A stretch of 64,000 bases of DNA. Source: Pyrenophora tritici-repentis. Lineage: Eukaryota; Ascomycota; Dothideomycetes; Pleosporales; Pleosporaceae. A model generated the notes under the pieces. That model was not told where the DNA came from. It saw only the letters and a list, made by a program, of their open reading frames with translations, and did no database searches. Shown here one piece after another: positions 11,917 to 25,011 of the stretch. The translations under genes and the position numbers were made by a program. The DNA lies in NCBI RefSeq assembly GCF_003171515.1, contig NC_089390.1, positions 3,596,001 through 3,660,000 on the forward strand, given 5' to 3'. Position 1 is the stretch's first letter. The number at the start of each line of letters is the position of its first letter.

Positions 11917-14900
11917 ACAGATCAACGTTTTTGTTGTAGTGTAGTTTAATTAGTTGTTAGTCATTGAAAAGAGGGGTGTAGGTTGTTTACAAATGGAAGA
12001 GCCAGAAGAGGGAAGCAATACCGAAAAATAAACGACGTAGCGTGTGCGCGCGTAAAGAAAACGGGAGGCGGTAGTAGAAGAGAGAGCGGAGAAGGCGGGA
12101 AAAGTTCAGAGGAAAAAGCAAAATCAACATCCAATTCGTACCTTTGTGTCTGTATTCGTATCCGTATCCTCGCTTCGGGGACTTTTTCCCCTTTTCCTCC
12201 CTCCCCTTGCATACACATCTTGGGCTTGACCCATCTACCTGACCCAATTCGTCCTGATCGGTCACTCCTTGCCATCGTGATCACTAGACATTCATAGTAT
12301 CTTCGTACCTTGCCACCTCCCTCTGCATGACCCCTGAAACACGCACCACAAGCCGTGCTCTCAGAACCGCCAAGCGTACTCACGGGGCAGATGGATAGAT
12401 ATCGTACCATAGAACTGTTGCTGTGGGTACACACTGGCTTCTGTAGCTAGTTCAGTAGACGTGGGTAGAAAGAAGCTGGTACATTGGGGGGCAGTGCGTG
12501 AATGAAGTCGGAGAAGAGTATCAGCGAGATAGAGACAAGAGAAGGGACCGAGAGTGTGGGTGTAAGAGGGGTGGGTGAGGGCGGCTTCTTGAGCCACTGT
12601 TCGAGAAGAAGTGAAGTCCCAGCATGATGTCTTGCTGCAAGCTTGCAGGATGTTTAGTCTCGATGATGTGCATAAGTTATTTCCTGTGGTTTTCGGTAAC
12701 GAAGGGGATAGCCATGCCGGTGAAACACTCTCGGACTTCCACCCCGAGTCTCATGTCTTTCTGAGGGTAAAGGTTGGGTTTGAGACTTGCTTGGCGTTGT
12801 ATATACCGAGTCATGAGCGTATCGATCCCAAGGGGTGCCTTAGGTCCAAGTCTGCACGAGACTGAACGTGCCATGTAGATGGCTCAGTCAGGCGCGATCT
12901 GTTGCAGGGCCTTTGTAGCATTCAGATCGATCTACTTTTTTTCCTCTGATGTAGATGTGATGAGATGCGATCTGGCACGAATCACGGAAGGATCGGTAGG
13001 TGAAGATGATGTGGGGGGAAGCCACGCGCGTAGCATACAGGCTATGTTGGCAAGTGCCGGTAGTTGTGGCGAGTGGAGACAAAGGAGTACGGTAGTCTTG
13101 CATATCGACTACCTGCAGCGTGCGGCTTGTAGCGACGGACGCTCGTGTGGGCGTATACGCGCATTATTGGTGTACACGCGTTTGATCCTCTGTGGTGGCA
13201 GCAGTTGACAGTAGTCTCCACGACAAATTTGAGAGAATTCGATCTTCAATTGACATTAGTGACGTATGCGTCTCGGAGACTACCAAGTTTTGCTCGATGA
13301 CTTGCTATTTTTGCAGTTAATAGGCGGTGAATGTCATGCGCCGGTACTGTGCATCTGGACAAGCATGACTGGATGGTTAAAAAAGCCGAGCCAGTATCCT
13401 TTCCGTGGGAACTTGCAGTCTATTAGCTAGTTGCAGTTACTGCGAAGTAAGCGTCCATGGTATCACACCTACCTTTGGGTTTCTGCGAAGAGCCAAGGCT
13501 TCAGAGCCTGCAACTTTGTACACGCGACGACTACTACCCTGCCAACACGAGGCTGTATAACTATCTGATGAGGCTGTGGTGTTACAAATCCCACGGCAAG
13601 GTCAATCACCTTCCTGTTTTTATGAGAGGTGCATGTGGGCCGGACCTTCCTCAGTAGGGGTCCCGCTGAACGACTGGCTGTAGGATCCGGAAGGAAAGCC
13701 GGACAGGATTTGTGATGCATAAGATGTGGGACGAGCCTAGTTGGGTGACCAGTGGCGTCCCTAGTCCTGCAAGTATCGGTGCTGGGACGGTGTGGTACAT
13801 TATCTCCGCAACGCTAGTTCGGTGTAGTGCCGTTGCATTCTGCGTTGCGTCTGGGCTCGTCGATACAAATGACCGCATCGAATCATTAATACATGACACG
13901 GTCACGGGTGATGAGTCGGTTGTCGAACGCGAGCAGTGAAACGAAGGAAAGGTGCATGCCGGCGATCCGCAGACATGTGTCCCTTTGCGAAGCGAACGAT
14001 GTTGCTAACGCAATCTGACCGTCTACACATATCGATCAGATGTCGAGTCCGATTGAACTCAATCTCTTGCCAACCGCCCGGTAATCGGGTGAGCGGCGCG
14101 GGACAGACCGACCGACTGAGATGTGGGAAGAGTTCCAGCTGGCCCATTGAATTCGAATCTGCAGCGCTAGAGTGACATATTTCAGTACTCGCACCAACCT
14201 ACAAGATTTCGTAGGCATAAGACTGATGGCCGCGGATGCGGGAAACATCCGCTTAGTTGCCGCCCTTCGGGTGAAGAATCTAACCCTGGGAGGGGAGTGC
14301 TGCGCCATGCAAGCATACAAGGCCCCTGCGACAGCAGAAGGTCAGGATATGACCTGGACAGGCGCATGCCAAGCGGTTGTCAGGATCTTCGAGGGGCCGT
14401 TGTTGATCTTGTTGCTGGCTGGTTCACTCGGAACGTGGGGGTTGGCAACCAGGGGGTACGACTCCCATTTATGTGCAGGCGAAGGTGAAGTTGATGAGCG
14501 GAAATGTTTGTGCGCGAAATTGAAGTGTGATTCTCTGCAGGCAAGGTTTTCGACGGTCAACTGCAAAGCCCATTAGCCCCACTGAGAGGGTGTCCGGACC
14601 GATCTGCGTGATGGGATCGAGTGGGGGCCCTGTAAGCCACGCATCATTCGACGCTACTCTGTGTACTCGACCTGAATGGCTAGGACTCCTGTGGTGCCCG
14701 CCTCTGGTCAAATCTACGAAACACGGGATGGCCAGAAAGGGTAGAGCGCGCGGTAGGGAAGTAGATGATGTGAGTAGGGGCTTGCCTCTAGGTATGCCCT
14801 GATCCATGCGTGCATGCGGGATTCCAGCTTCCCATCACTCAACGGCTGTCAAGATACCCGATTCGACGTCTGCAGGTGGTCGTGTCATAGGACATTCCTT

Positions 14901-15674
14901 TGGCGTTTGCTTGCTAGTCTGTCGGTGTCCTGTCGCCAAGTGGAGGAGCTGTGGTGAGGGTAGATGCAGTAGGATATGAATCGCCTCGTCATAACGAACG
15001 AGGCTTGCTTTAAAGGCTGGCGGTCCTGGTCAATACATTCGGTCCTATTGTCGTTATCCTCCTTGCGATGCTGTTCTTTGTGCCCTATCCTTGATACTGC
15101 GTCTCTGATATAGTTCGCAGCATTAATACGCCTCGCCCGACCGGACAGATTCGTGTAACACGAACCGTTCTCGACAGCAATTCTTCCCGGCTAGCTACTC
15201 CATTGAGTTCGTCTTATCACTCTCAATTATACGTGCACTTTGCAGTTCAGCATCCTGCATTCTATCCAACTTCAAGCTCATAATTCCGGATCGTGTCAAG
15301 CAGAGAGAGAGAGGCGTCTCGCTTTCGTCTAGCGACTGGGGTGCTGACAAGATCATTCTTCATCAGGTAAGCATATGCTAACTTAGGCCTAAGCGAAGTG
15401 TGTGGCAGAGCATGTTCGTCGACGAGTCATGGGAGATGGATTTTGTCAGGCCATGCATTCTGTTCAATTGTTTGCTACAACTGAATGGCTGCGAGTGTAC
15501 ATAAGATGCTGTCTGACATCTGTTTAGTTTGTTTCGACCACGGTGCTACTGCCGTATACACTTGGGCAACATACGTATACATACAAAGAGCCTAGACGTG
15601 ACACAGATCAGCAGTTTTCTGGCGGGCCGTTGAGCTTCACTAGCTGCAGCCACAGGTTCCAATCACAAGTCACA
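11917..15674. other. Gene-poor intergenic region (3.76 kb)
   Basis: Short open frames occur throughout on both strands, but none shows a domain, signal peptide or splice pattern that I can support. The last 600 bp before 15675 (CT-rich runs, a possible GTAAGC donor near 15366) could be a long leader of the DUF2841 gene. Confidence 0.45.
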
Positions 15675-17756
15675 ATGGCGAAATCGCGACCCATGGACCC
15701 GGCACCTCGTCGCAGAAGGGATCGGCCGGCCGTGCGGATTAACAGAGGCGCCGCGACCAAGAGCGAATGGGACGAAGATGCGTGGGCGCAGGGCGGTAGT
15801 CATGTCCCTCGAACGTCAGTTGTAAGTAGCATGTTTTTTGGTGTTTAGGTGTCATCGCAAGTCGTCGGCAGGCTAGGCTAGGCTAGTTATTAAGTCAAGT
15901 TAGGTTTCGGCTCGCTCCTGGCAGCCGCGACTGCTACGTTTGCTTTAACTTAGCGGCCGCTCTTGCCCAGACAGCCGGGAACGGGGCCAGCAATAACAAT
16001 GGACATATTGCTGATTCTTCCAGGCAACATGCTCGCAGCTGAGCCGAACCCCCGTCAAGCAAGACGAAGCAGAGGACGATATTGCCCTTGAGACGCCCAT
16101 TGCGCTTGGCTGCTGGAAGGTCATCGCACCCGACGGCCGCGAAGAGGTGACATACAAGCCAATTCCTGGCTTTGAGCATCTGTGGAACGGCACGGAGCAG
16201 GCTCAGGTTGCACCCTCGCCCCCACCTGCTCCATTGCCGCGCTGCCAGACGCCCGCGCCAACGGTCCAGGCACCTGCACCGGCACCGGGTAAGAAGAAAC
16301 CTTTTAGTCGTATGCGCCTCTCGCTAACTGGCTCAGCTTTGTCCACGGCACCCGAGCGCAGAAAGCGCAAGAGGACTCGAGCCATTGTTCAGGATTCCAG
16401 CGAAGACGACATTGATGACCATTATGGCCCAAGAGATGTCACCATCTCCACCCACACGGCCTACCACTTTCACATTGGCGACCTGGATGCATTGAAGAAG
16501 TTTTTCCGCCGTCGACTAGACGAGCTCACCACGAAGCCAGTACGGCCCATTGTGACTGCCTGGCTCAAGCTGCTAGAGCCCAAGCGGCTGAGCATATATG
16601 GACGCTATCACAAGAAGTTGCCTAGAGAACAGCCCCCTGCCTGTACGCCACCGTGGTGGCCCCATGATGTTCCGTATGAAGAACCCTCGCATCTTGATAA
16701 GACATGTAAGCCGCCACCCACGTGAAGCTTGAGCTGGTCAGCAACTGACTTTCCGCAGGCCTCTTGGCATTGGCAGTCGACATTATGCTGCAACATCGCC
16801 CCATTGACGAGGTCAAGCGCAAGGGCTCCTGGGTTGCGAAGCTTCGGCACACTGCCGAATACGCTGTCCAGACCACGCCTTCGGACCAGTTTTCTTCTTC
16901 CAAGGGGTCTGGCTTCAGCAACATGATGCAGATACGGGCTCTGACTGAGATCCTGCCCAGCCTGTTCGATATTGCGCAGAAATACGAGGACCATGTTTGC
17001 CAATCTCAACAGTGCGGAAATACCAATCTCGGAATGGGTGGGAGAGTGACCTGGCAGCCACTCACAAGACCGCCACGTCAAACCCTTGCCCCTAGAAAAC
17101 GCCATCAGACGGCCAAGGCTACATCAGTCGTTCGTGTTGAGTCGGATGCGGATGCATCTGGAGATGATACTGACGTCGACGACACCGTCGCTGCCTCACA
17201 TCTGTCCCATGACCAAAATATTCACATCTCCCACCACTCGGATGCCTCCGCGTCACGACAGGGTGCAGCTGTTTCTGTGCGTACACAAGAACCACCTCAA
17301 CCAGATATCCGCACGTACAGCACCACGGCCACACCTAATACGTCCTTTGGATCGTCTATGCATGCGCTGCACCTGACAGATAACATGGACTTGAATGTCA
17401 ATGGTGCCAGCTCTGTATCATATAACAGCCAACCTCATGCTCAGCATACACTCGCTAGCACTCCTATGCAGTACTCCTCTGTTCATCCTAGCTACAACAG
17501 CCAGTTGCATCAGAGCGGAACCTCCTTTCCTAGCATTCAATCTGTTTTCGCCCCAGTCTCGCCACCAGCATACGAACACTCGCTACACATGTTCGATGTT
17601 CCGTATCCTCTTCAGGCTGCAAGTACTTCTTTCAACAGCCACACGGGCTATCCATACGACTACGACTACGTTACCACATCGCCTGCTCTCAGCTTGTTCA
17701 ATGGTCTGCCGTTTGAGTCCAACATGAGCTGTCACCAACAAACATCTCGACACTAA
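15675..17756 (+). CDS. DUF2841-domain protein, probably nuclear
   Basis: Three exons (15675-15821, 16024-16705, 16759-17756) join to give 608 aa. The N-terminal part is basic and Pro-rich with an RRKRKRTR-like cluster suggestive of a nuclear localisation signal. Roughly residues 195-335 match my memory of the fungal domain of unknown function DUF2841: LDELTTKPVRPIVTAWLK, GRYHKKLPREQ, PPWWPHDVPYEEPSHL and LALAVDIMLQHR. The domain spans the second intron, which supports the join. The C-terminal 270 residues are low in complexity and rich in Ser, His, Thr and Gln, as in fungal transcriptional regulators. No catalytic motif is visible and the function is unknown. Intron 1 (202 nt) contains a short GGCTA tandem. 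Confidence 0.8.
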
Positions 17757-18788
17757 TCTCGTGCCCCATAGAGCGCGCATCTCGGTTTTTCCTTGAACTT
17801 CTCCCATATCGATATCTCTATATCTGTCTATATCTCCTGATGACTTATGATTAAGACTTTTCCTCTTCTCTCCTTTACCTTCTGTCGCATTTGCGCTTGC
17901 CAACCTTCCGTTCAGCACAGCGACTGGGTCTCGCGCCATGTTAATTGCTTCGGCACCCACTCGCTGGCACTTGATCTGGTTCGCGAATATTTCCGTCGTC
18001 CGTGTCTTGCGATATACCCCCTACGACATCACGCCGCTTACGACTGCATTTACAACGATCTTGGTACGAAAGTTCTGGCTACTTAGGGACGGACTTAATC
18101 GGGATTGCAAGGAATTTCATTTGGGTGGTATGGCATCATCTTTGCTGAAGGGTGGTTTTCAAAATTTGGGCAAGGGTGGTGCTCGGTGATGAGACCATGG
18201 AAAGATGTAGGAGCCACGAATGATCAGATATGGTCACAAATTCTCTCAGCGCGCCGTGCCCGCGACACGTATGCTGGACGTTATGGAAGACTACGACAGT
18301 CCAGAACGCGTCTGAGACATTGACGATTCGACCTAGGCTGTCGAAACACTCAGGTAGATACTGGTAGTAGACAAGACACACAGTGTCGCTCAGTATTAGC
18401 CAAAAAAACATTTCGGTTTTGTTACATCAAAGTAGCGGTGCCTAGGGAGTAAATGTGTGAAGACGCTGAGTGAAAGGATAGTCAAGGGTTAATGATGTGG
18501 CGGCGACTTTGCACCAGCCACAGATGCGCCAAGACGCTAGTGCCGCGTCGCAGCACAGGCCCGCTCTGAGCTCATTGTAGCTCTTGTTCTTGTTCGCGAC
18601 TCTAATGGGCCTTTGTTGCACTCGAGCAGCGTCCGCCAGTCGTTTTCAACTCGACTCGGCCAGCAACAACCCACCCGACATTTGAACCTCGCTCGCATTC
18701 GACAGCCAGATCATTGCCAGAACCGGACCTTGACCCTGACTTTGCTCTGGGACTGCTCACTAACACATTCCGTGACAGAGTCGCGAAT
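17757..18788. other. Intergenic region, DUF2841 / SAC3
   Basis: About 1 kb with no supportable gene. Both neighbours are on the plus strand, so this holds the 3' end of one and the promoter of the other. Confidence 0.4.
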
Positions 18789-21700
18789 ATGGCAGGACCG
18801 CGCGGAGGAAGAGGAGGTGACCGTAGACGCGGCGGGCACGGCGGTGCCCATTCGAATCGTGGACGCGGGAAGAGCCACGCGCAAAATGATGAGCGCTCAT
18901 CGCAAGGAGTTTCCACACCACGCAACCAGGGACGGCAGAACGGCGGTAGTTCGAATGCGCGGGGCAGCCCCAGCAGTTCGTAAGTCTCCCAGCCATATTT
19001 CCTCTTGATCCAAGTCCAGGTCGCGCGCGGTCCAAGGACGTCATGACCGGAGATGTTTACCAGACAATGACAACGCCGACCATCGTTGCGATACATGCCC
19101 GCCGACGGCCTCCCGTGGCCGCTCGCGGCCTGATCTAACCAGTTACCTCTAGGACTGTCACTACTGCCATCGATTCACCCGCGCCCAATTTCGCGCCCCA
19201 CGAGTACCAGAAGCGGCTACAGTTTGTAAGGACGACGATATCCGTCAGGCGAATCAGTACTGATGCGCACAGATCAAAGCACAACGCCCCAAGATTCGCG
19301 CAAAGTTCATCAAGGATGGTCTCATGAACCCAGACGGCCAGATGCGCCTGGCCGACTCGGTCAAGTTGTACGGCCTCTGCCAGGAGATGTGTCCGGAATA
19401 TGAGCGCGTGCGTCGCATCGTAGAGCTGGATGTCAAGGCGCCTGAATGTGTAAGTTCAGCTCTTACTGGCATGCTTTCCTTTAGTTAACATGCTCAGACA
19501 CCCGAAACCCAACATCTTCCCTCGCGCAACCAGCGCAAAGCAGATGAGTCGCGCATGGTCAAGGCATACGCACGTTCAGCAGCAGGCATGGACGTAGAGC
19601 TGGTCTCCGAAATTCGAAACCCAGCCACTTGTCTGAGAACCCTCAAGTACCTATATGGACGCCTAGACGAAGACGATTTTGAGTTTCTTCACTCATGGCT
19701 CTGGGACCGCACACGAGCCGTCCGAAAAGACCTCCGAACGCAGCGCATCGAGAACAGACACGACATCAACATACTGCTCACATCGCTTGAGTACAGCGCC
19801 CGCTTCTACATGTTGTCAGCACACCACATGGCTCGGAGCAACAAGGACAACTATTCCCACCAGCAAGATGTCGAGCAATTGAACCAGACGTTGATTTCAC
19901 TAAAAGAGCGCTATGTCGACAACCGGCGCGCCGGCATAATATCCACAAATGAGGCTGAGTTCTGGGCATATCGTCTTATCCTAGCTCCAATCTACGCCAA
20001 CACTGCGCTAGAGAACGAACTGCACCACCTGCCCAGCGACCTGAAACATAACCCACGGATCCAGACTGCCTTAGAGATCTTCCGCCTTCTCAAGTCCATC
20101 ATTATTCACAGGCCCACCAAGAATTCCATTCAGTGCCAGTCCAACTGGAAAAAGTTCTGGGACTTGATCAGGTCACCTAGGGTGTCTTATCTGATGGCAT
20201 GCGCAGCCGCCATATCCTTCAATCGGGTCCGACACGTTGTGCTCGATGCAGTCTGGCGTGTCTATCGCCTCGGCCTCTATAGACATCAACGAGACGTCAC
20301 AGACTGGACAACCGGCAAGCTGAGAGAAGTGCTTGGTATGGACACTGACTCGGAAGCCGTAAAATTTTGCGAGGCCCATGGCTTTGTATTCGGGGTAGAC
20401 GAAAATGGAGCGACTTATATGGACATCAAGCAGAGGTTCTACGAGAGGAAAGCGCACGTCTTGCCCAAGGCTGATGTCAAACCCCAGTTCTTCTCAGCAT
20501 CGATTGTCGAGCCTAAGCGTTATGGCCGGCCACTTTCAGCCGTCATTGCGGGCCAGACCGTTCGGGAAGCTACGACTGGTGCTATGCCTTCCAAAATCCC
20601 AGACCACGGGACATCGCTGTTCATCCCAGAGGCTCCCAAGGGCTTCAGCCAACAACCGAATGGAGCGAACTCTTCCGCAAGCGGTTTGGGATTGGGCTTT
20701 ACCCAAAACACGTCCCCGTTTCAATTCAACGGTTCTCCGACCGTTAGCACAAATCCCTTTGACAAACGCATTCAACCAGGTGTGTTCGATGCGTCCAAAA
20801 ACAGCATTATATTTGCGCCGTCCACCAACACGAATGCAAATCCTTTCGCGCCATTCCAATCTGCTTCGGAGGAGCCCGTGGCCAACCCTTTCCAGAGGAA
20901 CAACAATGTGCAGCCTCAGTCTACTCCGATCGTTCCCTCGGTAAATTCCTTCCAGAAGAGTAATATTGCACAACCTCAGTCCACAGCAACTGCGCCTGGG
21001 GGAAATTTCTTCTTGCAGAATAACAGCGCCGCGCATTCTCAGTCTACAAATCCTTCGCCGGTTGGAAATCCTTTTCTGCAAAATCGCAGTGCTTCGGAAG
21101 CCCAGTCTACAACTCCTGCACCTGTTGGCAATCCTTTCTTCCAGAACAACAGCGCTGCGCCGGCCCAGACTACCCCCACTGCACTCTTTGGCAATTCTTT
21201 GCAACAGAACAACAGTGCCGTACAATCTCCGTTTACAGCTGTTGCTACTTCAGGTAGTCCATTGACACTTGGAGGCTTTACAGCCTCACCAGCAAACCCT
21301 CAAGCCCAATCACCGGTTGGATCTTCGGGAGCAGCTGCAGGTACCGCGGTACCAACACCAACTCTTACTTCCACACTGCCTGGAGTGGCATTCAACGTCA
21401 CGCCTTCACAAGGAGCCCCGCAGTCTGGGTTCTCCTTTACTCCATCAACTACGCCGCCTCAAGACACATCTGCACAAGATGCTGATAGACAAAAGGCAGA
21501 GCAAAACAAGCGCAATGCAGCCGAAAAACAACGGCTAGAGGATGAAGCACGACAACGCGTTCAGGCGGCGCAGCGAGCGAGGCAGGCGAAAGAGGCGGAA
21601 CAACGGCGAGAAGCAGAAGCTGCTGCAGCACGCCAACTTCAAGAGCAGGCTGATCGAGAACGCAAGGCACGCGAGAGACAGGAGGAGTTGGCACGACAGG

Positions 21701-23661
21701 CAAGGCAACGTCAGGTACAAGAAGAGCAGGCGACGACAGCACGGATACAAGAGATGGATGCGGCATTATTTGCAATTACTGAGGATATCATGTTCAATCC
21801 TAGGGAAGGGCTACTCCTTCAGTGGATCGACAATGCAGCTGATACTATGGCGCAGGATGTCGCAAAGGCGTTGGAGATGGAGAGGAGGGTGGCGAAGGTG
21901 GACCAGAACTACGAAGCCTATCTAAAGGACCTAAAGCGGGCGGCTTTGGCTAAGATTATGATGGCGGTGCAGAAGAAGAAGAAAATGGAGAGGGCACGCG
22001 AGAGGAGGAAGCGATGGAAGCAGACACGAGCTCGGGCCCTGACCAGGAATGATGAGGTGGTTGATATGCCTGCACCTGTAAAGTCGACATTGACGAACAG
22101 CAAGGCGCCAGCGACGTCCCAACCGGATGGACACTCGACTCCACAGCAGTCTGTTGCAGCTCCGAACTCCCGATGTGCTAAACGCACAGAGCAGCGTCAC
22201 AAGGCTCAAGTGTCTGAGACGAATGGTGTCAAAGAGAAGGTTCCGACGCTGGGCAACTCTAGACTTGGGGCGGCAAAGATGACTTCCAAAGCTTCTAACG
22301 ACGCGAGCACGAGCATCAACAAAGCTTCGGATTTCGGCTACTCGCAGGCTTATCTCAAGGCTGCTCAATATGCACCTGTTGACCGGACTGAGACCGACTG
22401 GTTCAGACTGCGGGCTCAGGGTATCGATCCTAGCAAGTATCGAAAGCGCAGCTTCGATTTCACATCATCCGACGATGACAAACCAAAGCTGATCGAGCCC
22501 AAGCGCGCCAAGTTGGCTACGTCACCGCCTGCGACCGAGGATCCAGTGCCAACGCCACCGAAAACCATGGAGGAGGAACAGCGAGCCCGTATTGAAGCCC
22601 TGAGGCATTCTTTCAGAACGTCGAGATCTGGAACATCACCGTCTTCGTCATTCAATGGGGCAATCTCTGCATATGGACGTTCGTCATTTGGCGATTCGAC
22701 ATCCCTGTTAGAACGAGCTCGACGGACCATCGCTGAGACAAAGGCAGGACTGCACGGCGGTATGTCCTTGTATAGATCTGGACCATTCGACGGACACGCC
22801 AGCCCAGTTATATCACGTGCGAATGATGTAGTACACGATTTCAGCCGCAGCGTCCCCAACCTAGGCTTTTCTGCATCACAAAGCCATGCTTCCACGTTTG
22901 GTAACAGCATCGGCCCTACTGCATCGACCAAGAATCGCCCTGCATACTGGGACCGTCCAAGCCGATTTGTACCCAAACATCTCTTTGGCAAGGGCGGAGA
23001 AGCGGTTCTTGCCTGGAGGAAAGAGCAAGGTTTGAGCAAGTCGCCTGCTAGCACCCGACCTGCTAGCACAGAGCCTTTGGCCATTTCGTCGCCCATCACG
23101 ACATTCGAGGCGTATGCGCAGCCGCAGCCGAGCCAGATGGGTGGCTATCTCTCGTCGCCGACCAATACATTCGACACGTACTCCATGCAGCCTATTCAGG
23201 CCACAAGCTACACCCCAGACCAGTACACCAACGACGCATCCGATGTCAGCGGCGTAGAAGTTGTCGACGTGGATGCCGAAGACTCGCATCCCATCACAGT
23301 CGGCAACGAGGTGTCACAGTACAGCCAGGACGTCAATCTCGACTTCTACACAAATTCCCATTACGCATCTCAGGAGCACCATAAAACCTACACCCAGGAT
23401 GCCGCGGAAGATGCGGACTCGGAGATGCTGGATGAAGACGATGTCGTAGACTACACAAACAACATGGAAGACGACGCTGGCTCCGACGATGACGATGAGG
23501 AACTCGATGATTCCGTCCAAGAGAGCTACGACGAAGAGGATGACGAGGAGGAGGAAGAGGAAGATGTGTCTGACGAAGAGGACGAGGACGTCAGTAACGC
23601 CAACACCAACGGCATGCAGCCCGGTGCTACAGAAGATGACGCTATCGAGCTTTCGGACTAG
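18789..23661 (+). CDS. SAC3: SAC3/GANP family protein, TREX-2 mRNA-export scaffold
   Basis: Four exons (18789-18979, 19153-19225, 19273-19449, 19498-23661) join to give 1534 aa. The N-terminus is an RGG-rich tail of about 60 residues. The SAC3/GANP domain covers roughly residues 95-470, with KLYGLCQEMCPEYERVRRI, DESRMVKAYARSAAG, RNPATCLRTLKYL and EAEFWAYRLIL. Next come NPF/FG-type repeats (about 563-731, units such as GNPFLQNNSA), a long basic coiled coil rich in R, Q, E and A (about 808-901) and a strongly acidic C-terminal tail (about 1448-1528). In yeast, Sac3 scaffolds Thp1, Sem1, Sus1 and Cdc31 at the nuclear pore and couples transcription to mRNA export. FG-like repeats are known from animal GANP and could bind Mex67 or nuclear pore components. 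An in-frame ATG at 18714 is an alternative start. Confidence 0.92.
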
Positions 23662-23899
23662 AGGCTCTGAAAGCATTGGCACTGGCAGTAGTAGAGAAGT
23701 CAAGTGGAGTGGAGTGTGGACTTGTATTATATGATTATTGTTTTTTCTGTAAAGCATAGCGATGGCGTCTTATGGATGGGCATGGAAATGGGCATGGGTT
23801 AGGCAATGGGACAGAGAGAAAGGCGGGCAATGATACCCCCATACTAGCTGGGCTACGCTGGGCTTTTTGTTTTACCTTTCAAGGTAGGAACATGGCTGG

Positions 23900-24670
23900 C
23901 GGGAATAAAAGATGACGTTTTTGTGCTTAACTTTGATATTTGTTCACTGTGATGGTGATGGGTGTGTTGTGATGTGATAAGTTATAACCTGAAAGTCTTT
24001 AGGGTATCAGTGGGCAACGTGTTCACGCACGTTGAGGCACCCTAGAGGTCTTCACACTTTTTTCAGCACGTCCTCCACTACATCCTGCTATTCTTTACAA
24101 TGCCCTCAAACTGCGCAACGCCAATTATATTATGCAACCTAGCTATTATCCACCACACAAGCTACACTCGTACAAGCAAGTCTAGATAAGAGACGGACGT
24201 TAGTGCTACTAAATTCACCCACCAGCTTCCCGTAGAATACGATAGACTGCCTGATAGCACGCACACCTGATGTAAGCAACCATCTTCTTTGCTTAGTTAT
24301 TAAACTGTGCATCTCGAAAGTTGAATTTTAGACCACGGACCTAGAGCTGTGTAGAGATATAGATAAGATGTTAATACATATATGTGTGATAAGGAAATAA
24401 ACACCCTCTAAGATGTATAGTAAGTGCATTCTATGGAAGCATAACATAAACTTCTCGTCGAAAGAGTTTGTATTTGGATACAATCTTAGGAAATCAAATA
24501 TGCGTAGGTTAGTAGCACACTCTCTCTATAAATATTAAAACCATTGTTTTATAGGTAGCACTCTAGCAAATGCTACATAGTTACGAGTATCATCGTATGT
24601 TTTAGCGATTGGAGGGTATCTAATTCTTTACCCTCTAAGCCCTCCTCTGATACTATTCTAAGAACTTATT
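23900..24670. repeat. AT-rich, relic-like intergenic tract
   Basis: This tract is visibly richer in A and T than its surroundings, especially 24290-24660, with many TA steps and stop codons in all frames. It looks like decayed repeat DNA. In Pezizomycotina this composition often results from repeat-induced point mutation of old transposons, but I see no transposon domain or terminal repeat, so the origin is inference. Confidence 0.4.
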
Positions 24671-24672
24671 AT

Positions 24673-24894
24673 TCACGAAAACGTTCCCCTGCAAAATTTG
24701 TAGGCATCCATCTCCTGGTTCGGGTCCTCAGTGGGCACATCCTCAGCGGATACGTCATTAGCAGTTTTATCTTCAACATGCAAGCCTTTCTCTACCATCT
24801 TAGAGATGGTAGAGGCGCGGATCTCGATATGGGTAGGGTGTTGGAGAGGTGAAGAATAGACGGTCAAACTCGCCGTAGGCAGCCACGTTCGCAA
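24673..24894 (-). other. Short open frame, possible 3' coding fragment
   Basis: A minus-strand frame of up to 73 codons has a coding-like acidic segment (VEDKTANDVSAEDVPTEDP) but no recognisable domain. It contains an 11-bp-arm hairpin at 24790-24814. It may be the remnant of a repeat-borne gene. Confidence 0.2.
24790..24814. repeat. Perfect 11-bp inverted repeat
   Basis: The arms 24790-24800 (CTCTACCATCT) and 24804-24814 (AGATGGTAGAG) are exact reverse complements around a 3-nt loop. Confidence 0.8.
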
Positions 24895-25011
24895 TCCGCG
24901 TTAGTTAGTCATTACGTCAATATATGGCCTAGGAAGCAAAGGTCAGTCAGTCGCAAACTTCTTGAAATTGATTATGGTAATATATCAAAGATGCTATATA
25001 GGGCCTGCTGG

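Noticed and set aside
11961..12434. Minus-strand 157-codon frame as a gene
   Set aside because: Begins just past the ABC stop and is low in complexity (RIRIRIQ, SLLLPPP); no domain or splice support.
3161..17756. Secondary-metabolite or effector gene cluster spanning GH131, secreted protein, ABC transporter and DUF2841
   Set aside because: No polyketide, peptide or terpene synthase, no tailoring enzymes, and a broad ABCC transporter type; adjacency alone is not enough.
20536..21225. Minus-strand 229-codon frame inside SAC3
   Set aside because: Antisense of the NPF repeat region; Arg-rich composition reflects codon bias of the real frame.
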